From Hyaloscypha bicolor E (taxonomy: Eukaryota; Ascomycota; Leotiomycetes; Helotiales; Hyaloscyphaceae): a DNA stretch of 64,000 nucleotides. Every line of letters starts with the position of its first letter. The first letter of the stretch is position 1. The notes below the pieces were generated by a model, which did no database searches, had not been told where the DNA came from, and worked only from the letters and a program-made list of their open reading frames with translations. The DNA is taken from the NCBI RefSeq assembly GCF_002865645.1, contig NW_020194659.1:314688-378687 (forward strand), read 5' to 3'. The position numbers were made by a program, and so were the translations under genes. Below, one piece after another: positions 1 to 9,927 of this stretch.

Positions 1-943
1 CGCAAGAAATGCTGGATTCCGTGCTCGAGAGCAGCAGGAAGAAGATCGCAGAGCTGAAGCGGCAGCATGAGCGACTGTTGCGTAGATACAGCAATTTGCA
101 GTGCGCGTATACGGATGTTAGGGAGAGGTTAGAGCAGAAAGAGTACACGATTCCTGATGAGCCGTTGTTGTGTGGTAGTGGCTTTGGACAAGGGGTAGAA
201 GGGAGGATAAGTCCTAGTCCGCCGAGCCCACAGGAGCCGAGGACTATGACCATGCAGGAACCGAGACCGCCGCAGCGGCCGGAGCAGAGGTATCGCAGAA
301 GAGCAGCACACAAAACTTCCGATCCAGAGACCTACGTGTACGAAGCTCCTACTACCAGCCCGCCGAACATTCCCTTGCCACCCAGGCCTGTAAGAATAGA
401 CACGAGCTCTACCTCTGGGGCCGTAAGAATAGACACGAACTCTACATCTGAGGCCGTGAGAATAGATACAAGCTCTACCTCTGGAGCCGTAAGTCCTGAA
501 GGCGGTTCGCGCAGTCCTGTAAGTCCGGTCGAAGGCATTGCGAGGGTTGGAACTGGTGGAATGGGCGGTGGTGCATTGGCGAGTTTGGGTGCCGGATATG
601 GAGGACACTTCCATGCGCCGCTGCCATTTAATCCGGGTCCGAGTGCGAGTATCGGGAATTTGGAGGGAGGGGAGGAGGGGGGAAAGAAGAAGATTGTGCC
701 GGGGAGTGAGGTGAGGATTTATGGTCGTGGTGAGCTCCATTCTTCCTCTTTAAATTATTTGAATTTGTATCAGGAGCGAGGCTAATCCAAACAGGTGGTC
801 CACAAAATATCGGCAAACTCCCAAAGGAGAAAAGGGACAGTAAAGGGAAGGAGAAAGAGGCTCCATCCCCTCAGAGTCCAGTTGCGGATCCGAAGAAAGA
901 AAAGAAGAGTGGGGGGTTGAGGGGGATTAGGGGATTTGTCTGA
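1..943 (+). CDS. 3' end of an unrecognised coiled-coil / low-complexity protein (5' partial)
   Basis: The reading frame is open from the left edge, so the gene starts outside the window. I join 1..729 with 795..943. The intron runs from GTGAGC to AACAG (65 bp), and the second exon stays in frame to TGA at 941-943. The first visible part (about 45 residues) is charged and helix-forming, with SSRKKIAELKRQHERLLRRY, and looks like a coiled coil. The rest is Pro/Ser/Gly rich and includes three back-to-back 11-residue repeats of the type VRIDTSSTSGA (about 390-488). The C-terminus is Lys/Gly rich. I do not recognise the family. Composition suggests a scaffold or regulatory protein, but no function can be assigned. 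The gene model is supported by frame continuity only. Confidence 0.6.
390..488 (+). repeat. 33-bp coding minisatellite, three units
   Basis: Three adjacent 33-bp units beginning GTAAGAATAGACACGA (the third begins GTGAGAATAGATACAA) encode VRIDTSSTSGA, VRIDTNSTSEA and VRIDTSSTSGA. The unit length is a multiple of three, so copy number can change without breaking the frame. Confidence 0.8.
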
Positions 944-1419
944 GTAATACTTACGTATGTTTGTACATCATTGTTCCTATAATCTCCAATACAATACAGC
1001 AAGATATTGGAACAAATTCCCAAAGTCAAAGGGCACTAGTCTAGCAATTCATTCATCTCCTACCGTGAAATAAGCCGATTCCAACTGTTGCTCACCTTGA
1101 TCCTCAGTAACCTCTATCATTTCACAATACTCGCCAACGTCCGAGACGTCAAAGATCCCATGAAGATCGGCTTGAACAACATCATCCTCATCAACTGTAT
1201 CCACAGTCCTTAGCCAATAAACTTTCCACCGATTACCCCTCTCCAACGTCGCGTTCTCCAACTTCCGGCTCGAAAGCCACGAGAATTCCTGCTCCCCTAC
1301 TGCAAAAAGGCTACTCGCTAACTCAATCCCACCTGATGACTGTCCCCTCCCCCAACATCCAGTAAACCCGCGCCAGGAGTCACGACTGGTGCGGTGATCC
1401 CCCCGCGATGATGCGAGAG
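944..1419. other. Intergenic, no supported gene
   Basis: This stretch is the 3' flank of the left-edge gene. A 70-codon open frame on the minus strand (1049-1261, acidic, MENATLERGNRWKVYWLRTV...) has no recognisable domain and no clear splice partner, so I do not call it a gene. Confidence 0.5.
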
Positions 1420-2145
1420 GCGACGAGGTGATCGCTCAAGGTAGCATCAAACAGGGCCTCCATCCCAACAACCATAAACACCCTCCGGTCCCTAATAATA
1501 GCTCTCTCCAGCCATCTCCAATACCTCAACCAAGACCAGATTCAAGGTTTCTCCTTATGCCAATGGAGGGTGTTGTCAGGGATATGCCGCTCCATTCAGT
1601 AGGGGACGAGAACAAGAGCATTTAAAATCTAACGACTTGCGTCTCCATACACACAACTACTCTGAGCTCAACTACCAGCACAGAAGTCCTGGATCCACTT
1701 CCCAATCATGACATTGTACAGTTTGCCTGTCATGGATTTCAGACGCGCTCAACCCGTCTAAGTCACACCTGAATCTCAAGGATACGTGTCTAGCCGTTGA
1801 GCCGATCGAAGGCGGCCTCGGCCCAGTTTGCATCTTTCTGCCTGCCCCACCGCCTACTTCAGGGATCCGCATCTAGGTGATGAAGGTATCCACATTGCAA
1901 GCCATTTTCAGCTGGCTGGCTTTACACATGTTATTGGAATGCTATGGGAGACCGAAGATGAGACTTGTCAGTTTCTCACCAAGAAGTTCTATGAGCAACT
2001 GTTCGCGGGAGAACGCGAGTGGAGTGGAACTGGGGATGTCAACAAAGCACTTTATCACGCTGTTTCACTGCTATCTGCGGGTAGACAGTTGCTACTACTC
2101 TTGGCCCCATTTTTTTGTTTTGGGAGGCAGGATAATAGAGTATAA
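1420..2145 (+). pseudogene. Decayed CHAT-domain (caspase-like protease) gene fragment
   Basis: Pieces of a CHAT domain appear in order but in different frames. Around 1555-1620 there is a degenerate PLHSVGDENKSI, matching the usual LPGV..E segment. Around 1698-1740 there is LPNHDIVQFACHGFQ, which contains the family's catalytic His motif. From 1828 there is HLSACPTAYF, with the catalytic Cys motif, followed by DEGIHIASHFQLAGFTHVIGMLWETEDE and ALYHAV, which end the domain. The His block and the Cys block are in different frames, and stops lie between them, so this is a broken copy. In intact fungal proteins this domain usually follows TPR repeats. None are visible here. Confidence 0.75.
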
Positions 2146-3658
2146 TGAGAACTAGGTATTGCGAAGGCAAAATCGATCGAAGGGGGCTGCAGTGAGAAAC
2201 CAATTTTGCGGAAGGAGGAAGCGAAGCCACAAAACACAATTACGCCAACGCGGAATTTGGAGTGAAAATGAGAAAGCTGTCGTAAGGCGGTTAGAAGGGC
2301 GATGCTTGTCTAAAAGCATATTGATATTGCGCAAGGTTGTCAGGGGCAATCTCGCTTGTTTTATCCACAACGCAAACACTTCAATATATGGACCTTTTCT
2401 GACCCAAGATATTTCATGTAATAAAAGATATCTTGGTATGTAGTAGCGTTTGGTTGTAAATATGAATAGCTATTTTGACACATAAAGTAAACGTTTAGTA
2501 TTGTGAAGTGTTTGATCGGGTGGAGAGATATAACGGTAGCTGCGTGTCTCGGGGTTTAATGTGCTATTTTGGCCATTTCTCGATATAAATACAAGAGCGG
2601 ATCTGGTTTCGAGTTGAACTTGCCGATTAGCCTATGTGAGATGATTGGGCGCGTTTGACAATCATTGCCTTGGACAGCCAAACAAGTTTTGTGGATGATA
2701 CAAGTGTATCTTCAGTCTCAAGGACCTCGAGAACTCTCACGACCTCTTCTCGATCTCTCTTGGCCCCCTATCACCTAGTTTATCTTGCAACTTTCCTTCA
2801 AGCTGGTCGACCGTGCCATTGAAGATGACGGAGCCTTCCAGTTCGGGAGAAACTACAGGGTGTGCTGCGACTACTTCAGTTGTGGCTTTTGCGTGGGGGT
2901 TAGGCTTTGCGATGTGTCCATATAATATCCAGGCTTAGTCTTGCTTTGCTTATCAGTGACATCAAGTTTCCTTGCCAGGTGGGTGAATAGCCTTGCACGT
3001 TTTCTAGTGTATCATTCTAGTGGATACTCCCCGACGTTCTCGGAGAGAACTCTCCTCGAATTCAAATCGACCCAATCATAAACCCACCCGGAGTTAATTC
3101 AGCAGAGCTCTAGGGCTTTTTTATGCGAGTAAAAAGCCATGCATTGTAAACCTATGAGGTGTGTGCATCTGATAAGGAACCCGTGGAGTAGCAGGTTTGA
3201 CAAATGGGAGGTTTGTTCCCCGAGTTGCCAGTTTCGCTCAATTGGGCGAAGTGCTGCTGCGGCCTTGACATCACGCAACCAGCCCTTCATCCCATTGTTT
3301 GTTTTTCGGGCATGGTTAACCAATGCCCGCTCTTTAGGGCTGGGAATCTGGGATAAGCAATGTCATACCACACTTGGTTGCAACGCAGATGGGGATGCAA
3401 TACATTGAATGTTCCTGGAGGAAGCCTCACACCAAATCGTGGCACTCGATGGACGCGTGATTGGGCTACCACAACTTTGCTTTCCTTTCCGACTCGTGCG
3501 TGGGTGGAGCGGGGCATATGGATTCCCGAGGCTCCATCTCACAGCGGGCGAGCTAGCATTTTGCGAGCCTTCCTTTGGCAGAGCCCCGTACTGGGCGAGT
3601 AGGCCTCAAATAGTCCTGCATGTGTTGATTGCTTGAGTCTGCAACTGCTCCTCACTCC
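2146..3658. other. Intergenic, about 1.5 kb
   Basis: No open frame here shows a recognisable domain. The left two-thirds is moderately AT-rich with scattered stops, as expected downstream of a decayed gene. The last several hundred bases are presumably the promoter of the di-iron oxidase gene. A CCG-N7-CGG element at 3031-3043 could be a binuclear zinc factor site, but I find no repeat of it upstream of the neighbouring genes. Confidence 0.4.
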
Positions 3659-5845
3659 ATGTCCCTGGTTCTTCTTCAAGCCATAATGTATTCTTTTTGG
3701 CTTTGGTGTACCTCTTTAATTGCTGCGGCGTGCATCCTATACGCTTGTAAGCGCTTTAACTCCAAAGCTTCATTGCCTAATTATCGATCCAAGTCACTTC
3801 GGAGAAGCGAGGGACTAAACAAAAATAAAACAAAGGCTAGACAGCATGGATCAGAACAAGCCGCCTCCGAACTGAACATGCTCAAGGAGCTGTACTTCAA
3901 ACTGCATAACCTGGAACACTTCTACGACAGTATATTGCCTACTGTCGCACCGAAATTGTGGGCTATGATGTCGGAAGCTATAGACCACGAAGTACAACGA
4001 AAAGGTGGTGGAATCTTGGATATCGAAACCTACTCGCGACAGAGGCTCGAGCAATTTCTGCAAGTGGAATATGATGCCTGCATGTGTAGGTGGGAGAAGT
4101 ACAATTTGAGACGGCAGGCTGGAGGCAACCGCAAGTTGTTCGTGGACCGCAAAGATGCCTCCAATTCTATTAGACGTCTCGCACCTTTAAAGCTTGTCGA
4201 CGGAGCGTGGCTGGCGCATATCGGTAAAATCTCTACTCCCCTTGCTCTGCGATCAGTAACGCAGAATGCATGGCAGATACTTTCGGAAGAACTTGGAGAT
4301 GGTGATCTCCGCAAGAACCATGTCCGCATCTACAGCGAGCTCGTTCACGAAACTAGCGGGGTATTCCTCGAGCCTCACTCACCGCTCTTTATCGACCAGT
4401 GTATTTCCGACATCCACGTGTGGAAAGCCGCGGTAGCTCAGCAGCTTCTCTCTATATTACCCGATAAATTCCTGCCGGAGATCCTAGGGTTCAACTTACA
4501 CTTCGAGAGCGTTGCCTTCGAAACGCTCATCACCTCCCGCGAGCTTGAGGAGCTTGGCTATAGCCCGTTATACTTCTTATTACATGTATCAATTGACAAT
4601 CCTCATTCGGGGCACTCAGCTATTGCACTGGAGACCGTGGCTAGGTATCTTGAATTTATTCAACGAGAATCGGGTACGAAAGAACTCCAACTTGCTTGGA
4701 ACCGAGTGCGAGCCGGCTACCTGCTTTCCCAGCACCTGAACACAGAAGTAAGTGAGACCCGACGGTTCCTGGCAACAGGTTTGAATCCGTGCGAAGAAGC
4801 GGTAATCCAGGTCGTAACTGGTAAAGCCCGAGCAGCGCAGAAGATACATTGCGGGAGCCGTGTCAGGGTCGGCGGCCACTCTATCAACCACTGGCTGGAC
4901 GAAGAACGTCTTCGTGAGCGTACGTGGCAGAGCCGATTTCTTCAGGCACTTAACAACACCGGTAGTCTAGTGCGGAAGGGTCGTAGCGCGGATAGCAAAC
5001 TGGTCAAAGAGATCAGTTGGGGCGGTAAAATGTTCGGTTCCTTCACGGACCTCGAAGTTATAGTAATAAAGCAGTGGATAGACGCACTGCCTTGGAAGCA
5101 CGGCGAGAGTTACTGGAGTTTCACGGGGTTATGCGCTGACGAAGTGGCATATGATCCGAGGACGGACAACCAATGCTGGATCAATGCGTTCTACCGCAAG
5201 ACGCCGCTTATTGAGCAAAGTCTGCGTGAGTCCAACGACAGCATATTCCCCTTCAACACAAATATCGACAGCATGATGGCTAAGCAAAGCCCGAACCTGA
5301 GCAAAATGCTCCCACTCTGGTTCGCGGGTCTCGGCCTTTTGGAGAACTTTGTCACTATACCTTCCAAAGTGGCAAACACCCGCAGCTGCGCTATACTCCG
5401 GGTGCTCAGGGCTCAACACGGATTTGGCAATGAGACTGGAGGCGTTGCCGGCTTAGACGAAGCCTTACGTACCGATCGGGTGGATTTGGTAGACATTGGT
5501 CTAGACTGGGTGGATAAAGCGGGACTGCAAAAACCAGAGCTCGTTGATGCAGTACTGCGGGATCCTGACGCTGCATTTGCACGCGAGATGGTCACTTTAG
5601 CTGTGCGGCCTGAGGGATATGCTGATGTATTAGTGGGTCTCAGTTGCGCCTTTGCGGAGTTGCATCTAGCGATGGTCCCGGTAGTATCGCCATCGCTTCA
5701 AGATGCTTTACAGCAGATAGCAATGAGAGAACAACGCGGCTTGGAGGGGTGGCTAGTCGATCTGCGAGGAAACAGTGCTGACTCCTCTATGGTATGCAAA
5801 GCCTATAGTGTAGGAAGGCGAGTGATTGCGTCTTGTTTTGATTGA
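3659..5845 (+). CDS. Membrane-anchored heme-oxygenase-like di-iron oxidase (iron-containing redox enzyme family)
   Basis: This is a single exon of 728 aa. I start at the first ATG in the frame (MSLVLLQAIMYSF). Residues about 5-31 form one hydrophobic segment followed by CKRFNSK, a likely N-terminal membrane anchor. The middle of the protein carries the HDO ligand pattern. There is a Glu/His helix with RIYSELVHE and EPHSPLF (about 222-242), then GFNLHFES (about 277-284), then YFLLHVSIDNPHSGHS (about 305-320), which supplies the H...D..H set. Relatives (UndA, BesC, SznF, PolF) bind two irons and use O2 for decarboxylation, C-C cleavage, N-oxygenation or azetidine formation on fatty-acid or amino-acid substrates. 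About 400 C-terminal residues extend beyond the core and contain LPLWFAGLGLLENFVTIPSK. Their role is unknown. It is the first gene of a six-gene block with amino-acid-handling enzymes, so an amino-acid-derived substrate is my inference. Confidence 0.8.
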   Translation: MSLVLLQAIMYSFWLWCTSLIAAACILYACKRFNSKASLPNYRSKSLRRSEGLNKNKTKARQHGSEQAASELNMLKELYFKLHNLEHFYDSILPTVAPKLWAMMSEAIDHEVQRKGGGILDIETYSRQRLEQFLQVEYDACMCRWEKYNLRRQAGGNRKLFVDRKDASNSIRRLAPLKLVDGAWLAHIGKISTPLALRSVTQNAWQILSEELGDGDLRKNHVRIYSELVHETSGVFLEPHSPLFIDQCISDIHVWKAAVAQQLLSILPDKFLPEILGFNLHFESVAFETLITSRELEELGYSPLYFLLHVSIDNPHSGHSAIALETVARYLEFIQRESGTKELQLAWNRVRAGYLLSQHLNTEVSETRRFLATGLNPCEEAVIQVVTGKARAAQKIHCGSRVRVGGHSINHWLDEERLRERTWQSRFLQALNNTGSLVRKGRSADSKLVKEISWGGKMFGSFTDLEVIVIKQWIDALPWKHGESYWSFTGLCADEVAYDPRTDNQCWINAFYRKTPLIEQSLRESNDSIFPFNTNIDSMMAKQSPNLSKMLPLWFAGLGLLENFVTIPSKVANTRSCAILRVLRAQHGFGNETGGVAGLDEALRTDRVDLVDIGLDWVDKAGLQKPELVDAVLRDPDAAFAREMVTLAVRPEGYADVLVGLSCAFAELHLAMVPVVSPSLQDALQQIAMREQRGLEGWLVDLRGNSADSSMVCKAYSVGRRVIASCFD

Positions 5846-6336
5846 TGTATCCTTCGGTCTGGTAGAAATCTTTTTCCATGTGCCTTTTTAATATCCAACA
5901 AACTTTGTAATTACTGTGATTCTTTATCGAGAACTAGATTTCTGTCGAGAGCTCAGAATAATACATGTGAAACGATATGAATGAAGCTGCTACTTAGCTA
6001 AAAGGCATGACACAGGTTTGAGTGAAGTCTTGGGTAGGGCTAAGGCTACGTAGACTCTAGCACGGCAGCGTAGTATCAAGTACAGGCGAGCGAGCCCTGA
6101 ATACTGAAAGCGGAGGTAAGACGAGGCAGACTTATGTGACACAAGATATTACTGCCCATTTTGGCTAAGCCCAGGAGCTAGATTATTACTAAAACCCACA
6201 GACTTTCCAAGGCTTCCCCGTTCATGTGACGTAAACTCCTTCCTGCTGTTAAACACAACCACGCTCGATGTCATGCTCTAGGCACATTACAGATCTGAAT
6301 GGTTAAACCAGTCTTTCTTCTTCACAGGATCATACA
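5846..6336. other. Intergenic between di-iron oxidase and ATP-grasp gene
   Basis: This is the 3' flank of the oxidase and the promoter of the glutathione-synthetase-like gene. I see no RNA gene, repeat or further coding region. Confidence 0.5.
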
Positions 6337-8063
6337 ATGGCAGACCTTAAATTGCTTCCTTATCCTCCGGATCTTGCTGCCGATCAACAAGAACAACTTA
6401 TCAATACTGTGACTGATTGGTTGATCGCACACGGGTTTTTTGCCCCCCGCAAATCAGGGACCGACAAGACCCAACCTACAATTCGCGTTCCTTCCTCCCT
6501 ATCTCTCATCCCTGTTACTCTTTTCCCCAGCTTGTTCCCGCGCACTTGCTTCCACGACGCCATAGAAATTCAGCCAGAGTTCAACAAGCTATATGCGGCT
6601 GTCGCTGCGGACGAAGACTGGCTTTCTGCTGTTATTCAAGATGAGTACGACATTTTCCGAGCTTAGAACCGTGTTTTGATGGAGCAGTACTCACCCTTTC
6701 CATATTCTAGGTTCGCAGACAGCGACGAGTTCATCAAGAAGCTTTGGAGTGTTCATCTCGCTGTGAAGAGCGAGGGCTATGTCCAGGCACGACCCCCTCC
6801 AGGACCGGTACGTATGAGTGCACAAACTGATGGATCGGGGAAGGATACAACTATCACTCTGGCTCGGTCCGACTATCTTCTGTCTACAGACCAGCTAGAG
6901 AATAGTCGCCCATTGACTATCAAACAAGTGGAGTTCAATGGAATCAGTTCATTTGGAGGCAGTGCTCATAGTATAGCGGAACTTCATAGGTAATACTGAA
7001 TTGTCATTCCCTGCCCCCGGAATCTGTGGCTAACTCAGGATTTAGTCACTTGTACAATATTGGAATGTCACAACCCAGTCAAGGTCTCAATGCTGATCAG
7101 TCATCTTTCCCGCCAAATCCTTCACTTAAAGGGCTTTGCGCTGGTCTGCTCGCAGCACACACAATTTATGGGGACCCGAAGAGCGGCTGTGCCACTAAAA
7201 TTGGCATTTTGCTCATCGCTCAACCTGTTGAGTGGAATATCTACGAACACCGACGGATCCAGTATTTTCTGTGGTCTCAAGATCCGGCGGTCCCAATCTA
7301 TAGTCTGCCTTTGTCATCTGTACTGGATAAGACTACGGTCACGGACTCTCGTCACCTTCTGTACACGCCAAATCCGGAAGCAGAGACCATTGAGATCTCC
7401 GTTGTTTTCTTCCGCGGTGGCCACGATGCAGAGGACTACACCTCTGCTATAGAGTGGGAGGCACGTCGACATCTTGAACGGTCCTTTGCCATCAAATGCC
7501 CGTCGATCCTCACCCAAATTGCTTGCACCAAGAAAGTCCAGCAACTCTTAGCAAAAGACTCGAACCTTAAGCGTTTTGTTTCCGACGCCTCTTCGCTCCG
7601 CCTGAAGGAGACTTTTATGGAAATGTATCCACTTGGTGCGCAGACAGCTGATGGACAGAAGGGCCGCCAACTTGCCCTCGACCCCAAATCGGCCTGTGGA
7701 TATGTCTTAAAACCACAGCGGGAGTGTGGCGGCCATAACATCTACGGTGAAGCCATTCCGGCCTACCTCAATACGCTGCCAGAATCCCAGTGGAGGTCCT
7801 ATATTCTCATGCGGCTGATCAAGCCGCCTTGTCTGAGGAACGTTATTCTAAGGAACGGTGAGCCCGCAACTGAGAGCATCATTAATGAACTCGGAGTTTA
7901 CGGTACTTGCATATGGCGGGCTACCCGGCAAGCAAACAATTTGGACATCATGTACAATGGAAACGCAGGTTGGTTGGTCAGAACGAAGAATCGAGCTCAT
8001 GCGGAAGGAGGCATTGGTGCTGGCTTTGGTAGTTTTGATAGTCTCTTCTTGGTTGATGATTGA
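6337..8063 (+). CDS. Glutathione-synthetase-like ATP-grasp ligase (eukaryotic GSS family, divergent paralogue)
   Basis: I join 6337..6644, 6711..6989 and 7046..8063 (534 aa; usual family length is about 470-500). The N-terminus (LLPYPPDL, IPVTLFPSLFPRTCFHDAIEIQ) and the substrate region (FIKKLWSVHLAVKSEGYVQ, ARSDYLL, KQVEFNGIS) follow eukaryotic GSS in order. So do the ATP-grasp region (YVLKPQRECGGHNIYGE, about 414-430; YILMRLIKPP) and the end (GWLVRTKNRAHAEGGIGAG). GSS joins gamma-glutamylcysteine and glycine using ATP. Three deviations suggest a changed substrate. The glycine triad EGGGNN reads ECGGHN. The glutathione loop NTI(S/A)xSFGG is one residue shorter (NGISSFGG). There is an extra 15-20 residue insert before ARSDYLL. 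It lies 0.5 kb from both flanking enzymes on the same strand. A housekeeping GSS is unlikely given these changes, but activity is untested. Confidence 0.85.
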
Positions 8064-8570
8064 GGTCTTTATGGTTTTTATCAGAGTAGCGTTGAATATT
8101 TGCATTTCATGAAAACATGATTCCAGAGGAGCCGCACATGTGGCTTGTCTCCCCCAGCACTTTAGAACTAATCAAGTGCCTCGCATGGCCACCCCTACTT
8201 ATAATGCATTTGCCGGCAAGGCTTGAGACCAACCCCCACGATTAGACACATTTCTGCTAAATATGGCCAATCTTGTTTCGTCCTCCGTCACCGTGGCTGG
8301 TGGCACCCATCCTTGACCAAGTTGAGCTGAAGCTGATACAGAGAGGTGATTGCTCATAATTTGACAGCCTGGAATTGATCACCTTTGTTAGTATGGCACC
8401 TGATAGGAGCCTTCCCGGTGTCGTCTTAAAATACCGAATCCTGTGGGTGGAGGCAGGAACAAACTGAACTTCTTATAAATTCCACAGAGGATTGCCAGGA
8501 TAGCACACGGCTTGTCCAAATAATCAGGGCATCTATTTTCACTTCTACAACCTGTTACCTCTGTTCCACA
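8064..8570. other. Intergenic, promoter of the TyrRS-like gene
   Basis: Nothing beyond flanking UTR and promoter sequence is seen. A CT-rich stretch with TTCTACAACCTG precedes the ATG at 8571, as is common for fungal transcription start regions. Confidence 0.4.
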
Positions 8571-9927
8571 ATGTCGGCAACACTCTCCCTCGAAGAAAGA
8601 TTGAACCTTGTCACCAGAGGGCAGAAATTGGTCAATCCTGGAGATATTGACTCCTTAGAGTCACTCCTGGCAACCACAAAGCGACCCAAGATTGCATGGG
8701 GTGGGTTATCCATTTCTGAAAAAGATATTGCATCTAAATTCTCCCAAGAAACAACTCCAACCGGAAAGCGTAATCATCGCTGCCACCTTGAGAACGTAGG
8801 ATGAGCTCGCTGAGGCCCATATAGCTCACGTGGGGTACTTTGTTCCCTTGGCCAAGCTTGCAGATTTCGTAAAGGCAGATCTTGAGGTATGGTTTTTCTT
8901 CTAATTTTCTAGGTAGATGTTTTCTTCTTCTGCTAATCCAATTGGGGCATCGAGGTGACTCTCTTCTACCTCGATGTCTATGGATTTCTAGTCAATTACA
9001 TCTATCCCATGGAAGTTGTTGAGAATCGCAGGAAATACTACCATCATTTAATGACGGCCGTGCTGCGATCCCTAGGGGTTGACCTGTCGAAGATTCGCTT
9101 CGTGGCCGAGTCGTCTTTTGCCTATCGCAAGGAATACTTCGTTGACGTTCTGAGGACTTGCGCGCTTATGACGCAGCAAGATGCAAAGGACACCTGCGAA
9201 GAGACCGCGGAGACAAAAATGCTCAGTCCTCTTCTGTGCTGTGTATATCAGTCTCTATCTGAGCAGTACTTGGACATTGACATTCAGTTTGGAGGCGAAG
9301 ATCAGGTGTGTAAGATTTGTTCCCAACAAACCTGCTATACTCAACTCTGTTTACCTTTAGCGTGGACTATTCATCCACTCAATCAAATACCTGCCTTTGC
9401 TTGGTTACAGGAAGCGCGAGCATCTCATGAATGCCATGGTCACGGGATTGCAAGGCGGGAAAATGTCCTCTTCGCACGCAGCAGAAACAAAGATTGAGTT
9501 TCTTGACGACCCCGAGACCGTTCAGAAGAAGATAAACCGGATGCCATGCGAGCCTGGGGATGTCCAAAGCACTGTAGTACTGCTCCTGCGAGACGTACTC
9601 CTCCCAATTAGTCAACAGAGAGTCGAATCGCTACAAGACTCCGGCACCTCGTGGGAATTGGATGGCAATAACAAACCCAGGCCTTTTATTACGGAAGATG
9701 CTCCGCAAGGAACTATTTTCAGTATACCTGCAGGATCTTGGGGCGATTCTCGGCATTACACATCCTTTGCTGACATTCAAAACGGCTTCGGGGAAGGGGA
9801 GATTAGTCCTGCGGCTCTGAAACTGGCTGTCACCAATGCTTTCAATAATCTACTGGGCAAAATTCGAGCAATCTACTCTGAAAGCAAGGAGTGGCAATTG
9901 GTTGACAAGCTAGCTTACCCAGATTAG
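8571..9927 (+). CDS. Tyrosyl-tRNA-synthetase-like class I adenylating enzyme with altered amino-acid pocket
   Basis: I join 8571..8769, 8825..8886, 8955..9305 and 9361..9927 (392 aa; 376 aa if the in-frame 48 bp at 8701-8748, which has GT...AG ends, is also an intron). The cytosolic TyrRS fold is clear. The HIGH-equivalent segment reads TTPTGKPHVGYFVPLAKLADF, the Rossmann core has QFGGEDQRGLFIHSIKYLP, and KMSSS is intact in LQGGKMSSSHAAETKIEFLDD. The C-terminal helical region (YTSFADIQNGF...NNLLGKIRAIY...LAYPD) is present. The residues that recognise tyrosine in known TyrRS (human Y39, Y166, D173) align with A42, C182 and S189. Only the Gln (human Q170, here Q186) is kept. H77 and D81 of the human enzyme align with Y96 and V100. 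ATP chemistry is probably retained while tyrosine binding is probably lost. It may activate another amino acid, load a tRNA as a donor, or be a resistance copy. Confidence 0.85.
8701..8748 (+). other. 48-bp in-frame segment with intron borders inside the TyrRS-like gene
   Basis: The segment runs GTGGGT...CCCAAG, has CTAAA about 12 bases before the end, is a multiple of three and has no stop. Removing it places W43 next to the TTPTGK motif, as in other TyrRS proteins, with one Gly changed to Glu. Keeping it adds 16 residues (GLSISEKDIASKFSQE) just before the ATP site. Confidence 0.55.

Noticed and set aside
129..740. 203-codon minus-strand open frame opposite the left-edge gene
   Set aside because: It mirrors the plus-strand gene, is Arg/Thr/Ser rich and has no domain. 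The plus frame has a consistent splice and repeat structure.
1049..1261. 70-codon acidic minus-strand open frame
   Set aside because: No family, no splice partner and no supporting context. It could be chance.
3031..3043. CCG-N7-CGG palindrome as a pathway-specific regulator site
   Set aside because: Found once. I did not see it upstream of the other genes of the block, so it may be chance.
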